Below, piece by piece: positions 45,220-53,906 of a stretch of 64,000 nucleotides of DNA (the first letter of the stretch is position 1; every line of letters starts with the position of its first letter). The notes beneath the pieces are model-generated. The model was not told the origin of the DNA. It saw nothing but the letters and a program-made list of their open reading frames with translations, and made no database searches. Source of the stretch: [Eubacterium] siraeum. Its GTDB lineage: Bacteria > Bacillota > Clostridia > Oscillospirales > Ruminococcaceae. Where the stretch lies: contig CP102281.1 in the NCBI GenBank assembly GCA_025150425.1, positions 2,294,001 through 2,358,000 on the forward strand, given 5' to 3'. The translations under genes were made by a program, and so were the position numbers.

Positions 45220-46770
45220 TTATTTCAGCTTTTCGGCATCGGGTATGGCGTCTGTTACCTCTACCTCAGCCTTCTGCTTGTAGCAAGCGAATATCTCGTC
45301 AAGCTCGAGCTTTTTCATCTTAGGTGTGACAAGGCTCACAAGCGGTACGATTATAAGTCCTGCGACCATAAGGAACATACCGAAGTTTACGGGAGATGCA
45401 ACGTTGAAGCCGAGTATAGTACCTGCAGGCTTGATTATCATATGCAGTACGGTGCCGATGACGCCTACGCCGAAGCTGACGTAAACGCTTATCTTGGTAA
45501 CGCCCTTCCAGAAAAGGCCGTACATAAACGGTGCTAAGAACGCACCTGCAAGCGCACCCCACGAATAGCCCATAAGGTCGGAGATAAGAGCGTTCTTGTT
45601 GAGGGCGATTATTACCGATATTGCAAGGAAGATTGCTATGAAGGCACGCATTACTATAAGCGACTTCTTTTCGTCGAGCTTATTCTTGCAAAGCGGATTT
45701 ATAAGGTCGAGCGTCAGCGTTGAGCTTGATGTAAGCACAAGCGATGACAGCGTTGACATTGATGCGGAAAGAACGAGGATAACGACAATACCGATAAGTA
45801 TTTCGGGGAGCGATTCGAGCATCTTCGGGATAATTCCGTCAGAGCCTATCTGCGTAAGCTCCTCATCAGATACGAATATTCTGCCGAAGCCGCCGAGGAA
45901 GTAGCTTCCGCCTGCAACTACAAGTGCAAAGACAGTTGATACTATAGTGCCTGTTCTGATAGAACGCTCGTCCTTTATCGTATAGAACTTATGTACCATC
46001 TGAGGAAGTCCCCACGTTCCGAGCGATGTGAGTATAATTACGCCGAGCAGGTTTATCGGATCGGGTCCGAAGAACGAAACAAATCCGCCGTTGAGACCGG
46101 GAGAAGCCGTACCCTCCGTGCTGATATGCGACAGCTGATTCAAAGCCTCGCTGAAACCGCCCTTTGAGGCAAGCGTAGCCGCAATTACCGCAACTATGCC
46201 GACAAGCATTATAATTCCCTGCACAAAGTCGTTAAGCGCCGTTGCCTTATAGCCGCCGACAATAACATATACTGCGGTAATTACCGCCATACCGATAACG
46301 CAGAACGAATAATCAATATTGAACGCCATTCCGAACAGTCTTGACAGACCGTTATAAACGCTCGCTGTGTACGGGATAAGAAATACGAATACGATTATCG
46401 CCGAGATTATCTTCATAGCCTTGCTGTTGAAGCGTCTGCCGAAAAATTCGGGCATTGTGGCTGATTCAAGATGCTTTGACATTACTCTTGTCCGTCTGCC
46501 TAATATAAGCCACGGCAGAAGCGAGCCGAGTATTGCGTTTCCTATGCCTATCCAGGTTGAAGCAAGTCCGAAGTTCCAGCCGAATTTGCCTGCATAGCCG
46601 ACAAAGATAACAGCCGAAAAATAAGATGTACCGTATGCAAAAGCCGTGAACCACGGTCCTACGCTTCTGCCGCCGAGTACGAAGTCATTAACTGTGGAAG
46701 TCTTTTTACGGCAGTATATGCCTATGCCGACTACCGACAGAATGTACAGGATGAGTATTGCTAATATCAT
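45220..46770 (-). CDS. Sodium:solute symporter (SSS family)
   Basis: A 516-residue integral membrane protein with about 13 helices. It belongs to the SSS family (PutP, PanF and related carriers), which imports a solute with sodium. Recognisable segments are the N-terminal DFVLGGRSVGPWFTAFAYGTSYFSAV, the family core GWNFGLASTWIGIGNAI, and GSYFLGGFGRIFVSD near the middle. It ends with a cytoplasmic Lys/Glu tail. The substrate cannot be told; the proBA genes 1.6 kb away might hint at proline but lie beyond repeat C. It has its own promoter with an inverted repeat in the leader. Confidence 0.9.
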   Translation of the reverse strand: MILAILILYILSVVGIGIYCRKKTSTVNDFVLGGRSVGPWFTAFAYGTSYFSAVIFVGYAGKFGWNFGLASTWIGIGNAILGSLLPWLILGRRTRVMSKHLESATMPEFFGRRFNSKAMKIISAIIVFVFLIPYTASVYNGLSRLFGMAFNIDYSFCVIGMAVITAVYVIVGGYKATALNDFVQGIIMLVGIVAVIAATLASKGGFSEALNQLSHISTEGTASPGLNGGFVSFFGPDPINLLGVIILTSLGTWGLPQMVHKFYTIKDERSIRTGTIVSTVFALVVAGGSYFLGGFGRIFVSDEELTQIGSDGIIPKMLESLPEILIGIVVILVLSASMSTLSSLVLTSSSTLTLDLINPLCKNKLDEKKSLIVMRAFIAIFLAISVIIALNKNALISDLMGYSWGALAGAFLAPFMYGLFWKGVTKISVYVSFGVGVIGTVLHMIIKPAGTILGFNVASPVNFGMFLMVAGLIIVPLVSLVTPKMKKLELDEIFACYKQKAEVEVTDAIPDAEKLK

Positions 46771-46802
46771 TTTCTGTCCCCTTATAAAAGAAATAATTAT
46801 GA

Positions 46803-46883
46803 CCGTTTAAAGTGTTATCGCTTTCAAGTTACGTCACTTTAAACGGCTAAAATGATTATATACGAAAAAACCCTCTTTGTCAA
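46803..46883 (-). promoter_or_regulatory. Promoter and leader inverted repeat of the symporter gene
   Basis: Minus-strand promoter TTGACA (46883-46878), 17 bases, TATAAT (46860-46855). Downstream is a perfect 12-bp inverted repeat, CCGTTTAAAGTG (46803-46814) and CACTTTAAACGG (46835-46846), with a 20-base gap, overlapping the start point. It may be a paired operator or an RNA hairpin. Confidence 0.65.
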
Positions 46884-46961
46884 GCGAATGACAGGAGGGT
46901 TTTAAATAATTGTTATTTGTTACAAAAGAGGTAGGGGGAAATTATGCAAGATTACATCTTG

Positions 46962-47527
46962 GCTAAGCGTAGGAAAAGTTTTTAGTTTGATGTGCTTCTA
47001 TTATGTCCTTTTAACATTTTTCTATCGTGGAAAGCTACCGATAGTTCTTTTTGTCGGATAGCACTTCTTGGGCTCGCTATTCGAAGCGATGCACTTGTCA
47101 ATATTAACGAGGGAAAGAACCAAAGAGACTAGGTGCAAGTCTGAGCCTCGCTTACGCAAGGCTCGTGCACTCCGCTAAAGCTCCGCTGGACTTGACAGCC
47201 CCTCTCCCTATCTCTTAGGTTCTCTCCCTCGTGGCTCCCTCTTTCCTTACTCACACCCCCACCCCGTCGGGGTGTTGGCTAAACTCGAATAACCACCTGA
47301 ACATTGTATATCTTGTCAATGCAGGGACGCTTAACGCTACACGTCCGCAGGTTAGTACATATATCTCAAGTTAGTGGCGTTTTTTTGAAAGGTCAATGTC
47401 AGTGCAGTTGCACTGATATACTCACGAAAATATTAATGCCTTGTCGTACGGAAAATGTTTTCAGCGGTGTTGGTGATGTGTTTAACGTTACAAATTAAAT
47501 AATAATCGTTTTTTCAACAGACTGATA
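46962..47527 (+). mobile_element. Dispersed structured repeat, copy C
   Basis: Complete copy with both ends. It is flanked by a perfect 15-bp direct repeat of the palindromic CAAGATTACATCTTG (46947-46961 and 47528-47542), as expected if insertion duplicated a hairpin target. The ends are GTAGGAAAAGTTTTTAG at left and GTTTTTTCAACAGACTG at right, roughly inverted. The core runs from GCTACCGATAG (47034) to GGTGATGTG (47480). It includes the ACGAGGG / CCCTCGT long stem, the extra hairpin arm, CACCCCG-TC-GGGGTG and GTGGCGT plus seven T. It separates the symporter promoter from the end of the five-gene operon. Confidence 0.85.
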
Positions 47528-47543
47528 CAAGATTACATCTTGC

Positions 47544-48359
47544 TTAGCCGTCTTCCCTTGTTACCTTATCAAGAGCGATTGATGTTATGATCTTTTTATC
47601 TCCGCTCTTTGTGACAACATAAGTCATAGACTTACTTGAAACCTGCTCATTGACAAGGCCGGGTATAGATACCGTAGGCGGATAATAATCAACGGTGAGC
47701 GTGTATGTTTCGCCGACATTGCTTATTTTCGAAACTACGGGGTAGTAGTTCGGGATACGGTTTGTGTCTGCCACGATGTATACCTTTTTCTCGGAATTGT
47801 AGGTTGCGAGATCCTGCACATGACCTACTGTCTGGTGCTTTACCTCGATACTGCTTCCGAAAATATTCTTTGCCGCAGTTTCAACGTCAAATTCGGGGAT
47901 ATACATTACGCCCGTGTCCGTTTCATAGTTGGACGTGTCGCCCGTGAGAAGTATCTTTGAAACGGCTATCTTAATTATAGTGGATTGTGTAAGCGTTGAC
48001 GCATCCTCAAAGCTGGGGGGATCGGTTGCAACAACGGGATAAAGGTAAAGGGCAAACTCTTCTTTAAGGTCGGTCTGATTGGCTATCCTGCCTATCCCGC
48101 CGCTGATCGCTATTACGGTATTTACCGCACCGACTACAGCGAACACGATAATGAGAAGTCCGACAACAAAGTATGCTATCTTCTTTGCAAGCCCTTTGTG
48201 ACGGTGTTCGGGAACATCGACAACGATGACCTCGTCCTGCTCGATCTCGCTCGGATCCTCCGACAGTGCCTCCTCTATAGAGCCTGCAAGTCCGTGAAGA
48301 ACCTTGTTCTCGCTTTTTGCCTCTATACGATTTTTATTCTTAATCCTCTTTTTTGCCAT
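47544..48359 (-). CDS. Single-pass membrane protein of unknown function
   Basis: A 271-residue protein: a basic and acidic cytoplasmic N-terminus (~1-58), one membrane helix (~59-82, KKIAYFVVGLLIIVFAVVGAV) and a 185-residue extracytoplasmic domain rich in beta-strands. The outer part has YYPVVSKISNVGETYTLTVDYYPP but no motif I recognise. It is the last gene of the operon starting at the sugar phosphotransferase, 15 bp after proA. A role in the cell envelope is plausible from topology only. Confidence 0.6.
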   Translation of the reverse strand: MAKKRIKNKNRIEAKSENKVLHGLAGSIEEALSEDPSEIEQDEVIVVDVPEHRHKGLAKKIAYFVVGLLIIVFAVVGAVNTVIAISGGIGRIANQTDLKEEFALYLYPVVATDPPSFEDASTLTQSTIIKIAVSKILLTGDTSNYETDTGVMYIPEFDVETAAKNIFGSSIEVKHQTVGHVQDLATYNSEKKVYIVADTNRIPNYYPVVSKISNVGETYTLTVDYYPPTVSIPGLVNEQVSSKSMTYVVTKSGDKKIITSIALDKVTREDG

Positions 48360-48374
48360 TTATAAGCGTTCCTC

Positions 48375-49619
48375 CTACCCTCTTGTCTGACCGTTTCCGT
48401 TGACAAGATATTTGAACGTTGTCAGAGCCTCAAGGCCCATAGGTCCTCGTACGTGGAGCTTCTGCGTTGATATGCCTATCTCTGCTCCCAGTCCGAATTC
48501 AAAGCCGTCCGTAAAGCGTGTGCTGGCATTAACATATACAGCCGCCGCATCGACTTCACGCTGGAATTTCTCAGCATTACGCAGATACTCGGTCACTATA
48601 CACTCGCTGTGGCCTGTGCCGAAGCGGTTGATATGAGCTATAGCTTCATCTATATCATCTACTATCTTTACGGCAATCTTAAGGTCGAGGAACTCTCTGC
48701 GGTAATCTTCATCATCGGCTATCTTTTCAAGTGTGATATATGCACTGCTTGCTTCATCGCCGACAAAGGTCACATTTCCGTTCCACCTTTCAGCGAGCTT
48801 CTTCAAAAAGCCCTCAGCTATATTCTTATGCACAAGTACGTTTTCGATGGCGTTGCATACAGACGGGCGCTGTGTCTTTGCGTTATCTACTATATCCACT
48901 GCCATATCAATGTCGGCAAAGCGGTCAACATAAACGTGGCAGTTACCCTCTCCTGTCTGTATTACGGGTACTGTAGCATTCTTTATTACGGCGTTTATAA
49001 GTCCGCCGCCGCCTCTTGGGATAAGCACGTCAACATACTCGTTTGCTTTCATAAGCTCGGTTGCGGTATCTCTTGAGGTATTCTCTACAAGCTGTACGAT
49101 GTCGGGATTGACGCCGTGCTTTTCAGCCGCCGCTCTCATAATACCGACAAGGCACTTGTTTGAATTTATCGCATCACTGCCGCCACGCAGAATTACAGTA
49201 TTGCCGGCTTTAAGGCAAAGGCATCCTGCGTCTACCGTAACATTGGGGCGTGACTCGAAAATAATGCCGATAACGCCGAGCGGTACAGATTTTTTTATTA
49301 CAGTAAGTCCGTTGGGCAAGGTGTTTCCGCCGAGAATTTTTCCTACGGGGTCGGGCAATGCCGCAACCTGTCTTACGCCCTCAGCCATACCGTCTATTCT
49401 GGCATCGGTAAGGGTAAGACGGTCTACCATTGCCGCCGCCATATTGTTTTCATGCGCCGCAGTTATATCAAGCTCGTTTGCCTTTTTTATTTCATCTCTG
49501 TCGTTTTCAAGCATTACGGCGATAGTGGCGAGTATATCGTTTTTAAGCGACTGCGACAGCATTGCCGAGTTTTTAGCCGCCGATTTTGCCTTTTTTCCGA
49601 GTTCGTCTATGTAGCTCAT
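48375..49619 (-). CDS. proA: Gamma-glutamyl phosphate reductase
   Basis: Second enzyme of proline synthesis: reduces glutamyl 5-phosphate with NADPH to the semialdehyde. The ATG at 49619 (GAAAGGAAAAAT upstream) gives 414 residues, the usual size. Signatures are VPLGVIGIIFESRPNVTVDA, RGGSDAINSN and the active-site Cys in QRPSVCNAIENVLVH, then the C-terminal RFTDGFEFGLGAEIGIST. It follows proB by 10 bp. Confidence 0.98.
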   Translation of the reverse strand: MSYIDELGKKAKSAAKNSAMLSQSLKNDILATIAVMLENDRDEIKKANELDITAAHENNMAAAMVDRLTLTDARIDGMAEGVRQVAALPDPVGKILGGNTLPNGLTVIKKSVPLGVIGIIFESRPNVTVDAGCLCLKAGNTVILRGGSDAINSNKCLVGIMRAAAEKHGVNPDIVQLVENTSRDTATELMKANEYVDVLIPRGGGGLINAVIKNATVPVIQTGEGNCHVYVDRFADIDMAVDIVDNAKTQRPSVCNAIENVLVHKNIAEGFLKKLAERWNGNVTFVGDEASSAYITLEKIADDEDYRREFLDLKIAVKIVDDIDEAIAHINRFGTGHSECIVTEYLRNAEKFQREVDAAAVYVNASTRFTDGFEFGLGAEIGISTQKLHVRGPMGLEALTTFKYLVNGNGQTRG

Positions 49620-49629
49620 ATTTTTCCTT

Positions 49630-50418
49630 TCAGTCCTCGTCTGCGGTGAATACTGTGCAGACAGCCTTATTCTCAAACAGATCGTAAAGTATTTCGGGAC
49701 GCTGACCGTTGATTATTACAGTCGGTATGCCGTGCTCCTTTGCGATAGTAGCCGCCTCAAGCTTTGTTATCATACCGCCGCTTGCAAACTCACTGCCCTT
49801 GTCCTTTGCTGAGCTTATCATCTCGCTTGTTATCTGCTTTACCTCAGGAATCAGCTTTGCACCGGGAAGTTTAGGGTTCTTGTCATATAAGCCGTCAACA
49901 TCGGTAAGGATTATCAGCAGATCGGCACTGCACAGCGCCGCTACTATTGCGGATAACGTATCGTTCTCGTCAAAGTCAAGCTCCTGTATCGAAACGGTAT
50001 CGTTTGCATTGATTATAGGCACTATGCCCATATCAAGAAGCGTATTGAACGTATTTATAACGTTCTCTTTTCTTGTCTTGTTGCTGATAACGTCACGGGT
50101 AAGGAGCACCTGTGCGACCGTGTGATTGTAGTTTGCGAATTCACGGTCGTAAATGTGCATAAGCTCGCACTGACCTATAGCGGCACAAGCCTGCTTTTTC
50201 GGCATCTCCTTAGGCTTCGAGTGAAGTCCTGCCTTTGCCGCACCTACACCCTGTGCGCCTGATGTAACAAATATCACGTCCTTGCCGGAATTTTTCAGAT
50301 CCGACATTACCTCTATCAGCTTTGAAACACGTCTTATATTAAGATTGCCTGTGTTATGGGCAAGCGTGCTTGTGCCTACCTTTATAACAATTCTCTTTAC
50401 GCTTGAAAAATCCATCAT
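49630..50418 (-). CDS. proB: Glutamate 5-kinase (no PUA domain)
   Basis: First enzyme of proline synthesis: phosphorylates glutamate with ATP. It is 262 residues long and comprises only the amino-acid kinase domain (RIVIKVGTSTL at the start, FVTSGAQGVGAAKAGL, NANDTVS, LIILTDVDGLYDKNP, GGMITKLEAATIA). The C-terminal PUA domain of the E. coli enzyme is absent, as in a number of other bacteria. It lies 14 bp after pyrB and 10 bp before proA. Confidence 0.97.
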   Translation of the reverse strand: MMDFSSVKRIVIKVGTSTLAHNTGNLNIRRVSKLIEVMSDLKNSGKDVIFVTSGAQGVGAAKAGLHSKPKEMPKKQACAAIGQCELMHIYDREFANYNHTVAQVLLTRDVISNKTRKENVINTFNTLLDMGIVPIINANDTVSIQELDFDENDTLSAIVAALCSADLLIILTDVDGLYDKNPKLPGAKLIPEVKQITSEMISSAKDKGSEFASGGMITKLEAATIAKEHGIPTVIINGQRPEILYDLFENKAVCTVFTADED

Positions 50419-50432
50419 ATATTTCCTCTTGC

Positions 50433-51527
50433 TTAGTCGAGCAGAATACGCTCGTCACAATATTCACATTCGCATATATCGCCCTGTACCTTGAAGCTGT
50501 GGGGGAGATAATGCTCGGTCTTTGTAATGCACTTGGGGTTTGTGCATTCAACATCGTTCTTTATCGTACCTGTCAACAGCTTAGGCGCACCGAGCCTGCC
50601 CTCAAGCACGGATATTATAAGTGCCATACGCACGAACATTCCGTTCTTTGCCTGAGTAAAGTACATCGCTCTCGGATCGTCATCCACATCCATTGCTATC
50701 TCGTCTACTCTGGGGAGCGGATGCATAACTATCATATCCTTTGGCGCTTTCTTCATTTTTTCGGTATCAAGGCGGAATACGTCCTTCTGCCTGTTATATT
50801 CCTCCTCGCTTGAAAAACGCTCCTTCTGTATTCTTGTCATATAGAGCATATCGAGCGATTCGCCTGTTATCGCCTCGTCAAGAGAATATATCTCCTTATA
50901 AGTACAGCCTCTTGCGTTAAGCACGTCCTTGATATATGACGGCAGAGCAAGCTCGGGTGTTGATATAAGTATGAACTCGTTGCCCTCATAGCGTGACAGT
51001 GCCTTAAGCTGTGAGTGTACCGTTCTTCCGTAACGCAGATCGCCGCATAGACCTATCTTCAAGTGGTCAAGCCTGCCCTTTTCGTTTTTCAGCGTCAGCA
51101 TATCGGTAAGCGTCTGCGTCGGGTGCAGATGTCCGCCGTCGCCTGCGTTTATAACAGGGCAATCAGCTGTGAGAGCCGCCGCTTTTGCACTGCCCTCGTA
51201 TGGATTTCTCATTACGAGAATATCGGCATAGCTGCTGACTATTTTCGTTGTATCCTTGATATTTTCGCCTTTGGAAACAGAGGATGTTGACGGATTATCA
51301 AATCCTATTATCGTACCGCCGAGCCTCAGCATTGCAGTCTGAAAGCTCATCTGCGTTCTTGTTGACGGCTCGTAGAACAGAGTACCCATTATCTTTCCGC
51401 TGCATCTTGAACGGTAAAGCGCGGGGTTCTTCTGAATCTGCTGTGCCAGCTCAACTATCATATTCCACTCATCAGGTGAATATGAATCGAGGTCGATAAG
51501 ATTACTGAACGTTTCCATTGTTGTCAT
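50433..51527 (-). CDS. pyrB: Aspartate carbamoyltransferase with PyrI-like zinc tail
   Basis: PyrB joins carbamoyl phosphate and aspartate in pyrimidine synthesis. The catalytic part shows FYEPSTRTQMSFQTA, STSSVSKGENIKDT, GDGGHLHPTQTLTD, GDLRYGRTVHS and MHPLPRVDEIA. After the normal end near residue 310 comes a 45-residue tail with C-x4-C (VECTNPKCI) and C-x2-C (CECEYCDERI), which looks like the zinc domain of the PyrI regulatory chain without its nucleotide-binding domain. The ATG at 51527 has AAGGA five bases upstream; ATG 51518 is an alternative. It overlaps the end of the upstream gene by 26 bp. Confidence 0.95.
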   Translation of the reverse strand: MTTMETFSNLIDLDSYSPDEWNMIVELAQQIQKNPALYRSRCSGKIMGTLFYEPSTRTQMSFQTAMLRLGGTIIGFDNPSTSSVSKGENIKDTTKIVSSYADILVMRNPYEGSAKAAALTADCPVINAGDGGHLHPTQTLTDMLTLKNEKGRLDHLKIGLCGDLRYGRTVHSQLKALSRYEGNEFILISTPELALPSYIKDVLNARGCTYKEIYSLDEAITGESLDMLYMTRIQKERFSSEEEYNRQKDVFRLDTEKMKKAPKDMIVMHPLPRVDEIAMDVDDDPRAMYFTQAKNGMFVRMALIISVLEGRLGAPKLLTGTIKNDVECTNPKCITKTEHYLPHSFKVQGDICECEYCDERILLD

Positions 51528-52920
51528 TTCCTTCCTTGCTTTGCGCATCCTCGCCTTTTTGGAGGGGAGTTATATATCCTTCCTTTATGCCCTCTGTACT
51601 TTCTTCGGGCATAAAGATAATCTTGACGGTTTTAAGTATAAGCAGAATATCTTTGGCAAGTGTATATTTTTCAATATACATAAGATCGAGCTTCAGCTTA
51701 TCGTAAGGAGTAGTGTTATACTTGCCGACAACCTGTGCATTACCGGTAAGTCCTGCCTTGACTTTAAGGCGGAATGCAAACTCGGGCATTTCCTTTTCGT
51801 ACTCACGGCTGATCTCGGGTCGCTCGGGACGGGGTCCTACGACCGACATATCGCCCTTGAAGATATTGAACAACTGCGGAAGCTCATCGAGTCTTACTTT
51901 TCTTATGAACTTTCCGACAGGGGTCACTCGCTTATCGCCGTCGCTTGCAAGTCGTGCCACACCGTCGCTCTCGGCGTTTACAACCATGCTTCTGAATTTA
52001 AGGAGTTTGAATTCCTTTCCGTCCTTTGTAAGACGCACCTGCTTATAAAGCACGGGACCGTGATCGCACAGCTTTATAGCAATAGCTGTTATCAGCATAA
52101 ACGGAGAAGCGATAATAATGCCTATCGAGGACAGGAGGATGTCAAAGCAACGCTTGACGAAACGCTGTTCAATACCAAGTCCGTAATTTTTGGAGATAAT
52201 AAGCGGAGTGTCGAACAGCTCCATATTATCTCCGCCTCTTACGATAATATCGCTGATTTTCGGCACAAGATAGGTTCTTATTGATGTCTTGAAGCAGAAC
52301 TTCAATATATCGTTCCTTATCTCGTTAGGGGTGTCGCAGATAACCACGCCGTCATAATTCGGTATCTCGGAAATTATCTTTTCAAGTCCCTCGGATACAT
52401 TTATCATTCGTGTTATATTGTACTTGTCACGGCGCCTGCTCATTTTTTCAACAAGCATTCTTGCAGGCTGTTCAAGTCCGTATATCATTATCACGTTCTT
52501 TGCAGGGTATAAGGCACGGAATATCTTTCCGCTTATAAACGCCCACAAAGCTATGACCACCGCCTGATACAGCGTTCCGACAAGAAGCGGTCGGGGGTCA
52601 AGCATAGAGCGTGATATAAGACATATCTGGATATAGGTTATGAAGTTTGTGCAAAGTGTAGCAAGAATCTGCGACACTATAATATCGGTGGTCTTATGAG
52701 AGCCGATCTTAAGTCCCTTGTATATTCTTGAGAAAACATAAAGAATTGCAAAGTACAATCCGAATAACAGCCAGTTTCCTTTTCTAAAGAAGCTGAAAGC
52801 CATCTCGCTGTTATAGTAATTCAGCCATATAATGCCGAAGGTGGAGGTTTCCCATGTAAGAAGTACCAGAGCATCTACTATAAGAGCGGTACGTTTGTAT
52901 TTTTCTTTATCCTTATTCAA
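51502..52920 (-). CDS. Polyprenyl glycosylphosphotransferase (initiating sugar transferase)
   Basis: A 472-residue membrane enzyme that starts exopolysaccharide or glycan synthesis by moving a sugar phosphate to undecaprenyl phosphate. The N-terminal half has four helices (about 15-150) and a CoA-binding-like domain (ALYPAKNVIMIYGLEQPARML). The C-terminal catalytic domain starts KRCFDILLSSIGIIIASPFML and has the family hallmarks KFRSMVVNA, RKVRLDELPQLFNIFKGDMSVVGPRPERP (in part) and KAGLTGNAQV. It leads the five-gene row with pyrB, proB and proA, but no other glycan genes are near. Confidence 0.93.
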   Translation of the reverse strand: MNKDKEKYKRTALIVDALVLLTWETSTFGIIWLNYYNSEMAFSFFRKGNWLLFGLYFAILYVFSRIYKGLKIGSHKTTDIIVSQILATLCTNFITYIQICLISRSMLDPRPLLVGTLYQAVVIALWAFISGKIFRALYPAKNVIMIYGLEQPARMLVEKMSRRRDKYNITRMINVSEGLEKIISEIPNYDGVVICDTPNEIRNDILKFCFKTSIRTYLVPKISDIIVRGGDNMELFDTPLIISKNYGLGIEQRFVKRCFDILLSSIGIIIASPFMLITAIAIKLCDHGPVLYKQVRLTKDGKEFKLLKFRSMVVNAESDGVARLASDGDKRVTPVGKFIRKVRLDELPQLFNIFKGDMSVVGPRPERPEISREYEKEMPEFAFRLKVKAGLTGNAQVVGKYNTTPYDKLKLDLMYIEKYTLAKDILLILKTVKIIFMPEESTEGIKEGYITPLQKGEDAQSKEGNDNNGNVQ

Positions 52921-52973
52921 TACGACACATCCTTGAAACCGCTTTTAAGCGGAAGTAGTTTATAATCGAATTT

Positions 52974-53002
52974 AGTATAGCACAATTTGTCGTAATAATC
53001 AA
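52974..53002 (-). promoter_or_regulatory. Promoter of the sugar transferase-pyrB-proBA operon
   Basis: On the minus strand: TTGATT (53002-52997), 17 bases, TATACT (52979-52974). A CCGCTTTTAAGCGG palindrome follows in the leader. Confidence 0.6.
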
Positions 53003-53054
53003 GACTTTTGCCGTTATATCACAAAACGCTCATCTTATATATTTCGGAAAACAA

Positions 53055-53142
53055 TGACAGCCCACTGTAAAACAGCAGGCTGTCACCTGGAAATAAGGAA
53101 ATAAGGAAAATACAAAAGAAAGTGTCGCTTTCTTTTTGTATT
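53055..53142. other. Two intergenic hairpins
   Basis: TGACAGCC / GGCTGTCA (53055-53085) and a long AT-rich stem ATACAAAAGAAAG / CTTTCTTTTTGTAT (53110-53142). They lie upstream of the sugar transferase promoter, in the gap before repeat D. No gene is seen here; a role as terminators is possible. Confidence 0.45.
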
Positions 53143-53200
53143 GTCTTGAGTATATCATAGCAGGTGTACTATAAAAAGGACAGGCTTAAGCCTGTTTGCC

Positions 53201-53892
53201 GCAATTTGTAGAAAAAGTATTTTGTTTAACGTGCTTCTGTTATATCGTTCAGCTTTGACAATGATAACAGGCTACCGATAGTGCTATTTGTCGGACAGCA
53301 CTTCTCGGGTTCGCTATTCAAATCAATGCACCTGTCAATATGAAAGAGGGAGACAACCAAAGGGATCAGGGAGAGTCTGAGCCTCGCTTACGCAAGGCTC
53401 GTGCACTCCGCTAAAGCTCCGCTGGACTGCCGCAGTGAAGCAAAGCGAAACGATTGAGCAATTGCCAAAGGTTAGTGCTCAGCCCTATACCCTGTCCCTT
53501 AGGTTTTCTCCCAAATCAGTTATTCCTCTTGAGCGACGTGAGGAGCGGGAGCATTGCTAAAGCAATGCTCTGCGTGGCATCCCTCTTTCCTTACCCATAC
53601 CCTTACCCCGCTGGGGTGTTGGCGAAACTCGTAAAACTACCTGAACATTGTATATCTTGTCAATGCAAGGACGCTTAACGCTACACGTCCGCAAGTTAGT
53701 ACATATATCTCAGGTTAGTGGCGTTTTTTTGAAGAGTCAATGTTAGAGCAGTTGCACCGATACACTCACGAAAATATTAATACCTTGTCGATACGGAAAC
53801 TGTTTTCGGCGGTGTTGGCGATATATTTCACTGTACACTTTAACAATAATAGACTTACCGACAGACTGAGCAAGCAGGCTTACCGGTAAGGG
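53201..53892 (+). mobile_element. Dispersed structured repeat, copy D (largest)
   Basis: Left end TTTGTAGAAAAAG (53206), core from GCTACCGATAG (53271) to GGCGATATATT (53828). A 14-bp direct repeat, TAAGCCTGTTTGCC, flanks it at 53187-53200 and 53893-53906. At both sites it is half of a hairpin: CAGGCTTAAGCCTG at left and CAGGCTTACC / GGTAAGCCTG at right. This copy carries extra insertions inside the long stem (53437-53485 and 53510-53580), so the 3' strand is interrupted. The stem side AAGAGGG...CAGG resembles copy A, not B, C and E. CCCCGCTGGGG and GTGGCGT plus seven T are kept. Confidence 0.8.
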
Positions 53893-53906
53893 TAAGCCTG
53901 TTTGCC

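Noticed and set aside
52938-52955. CCGCTTTTAAGCGG palindrome as operator of the sugar transferase operon
   Set aside because: It is a single short palindrome in the leader with no second copy in the window; too little to call.
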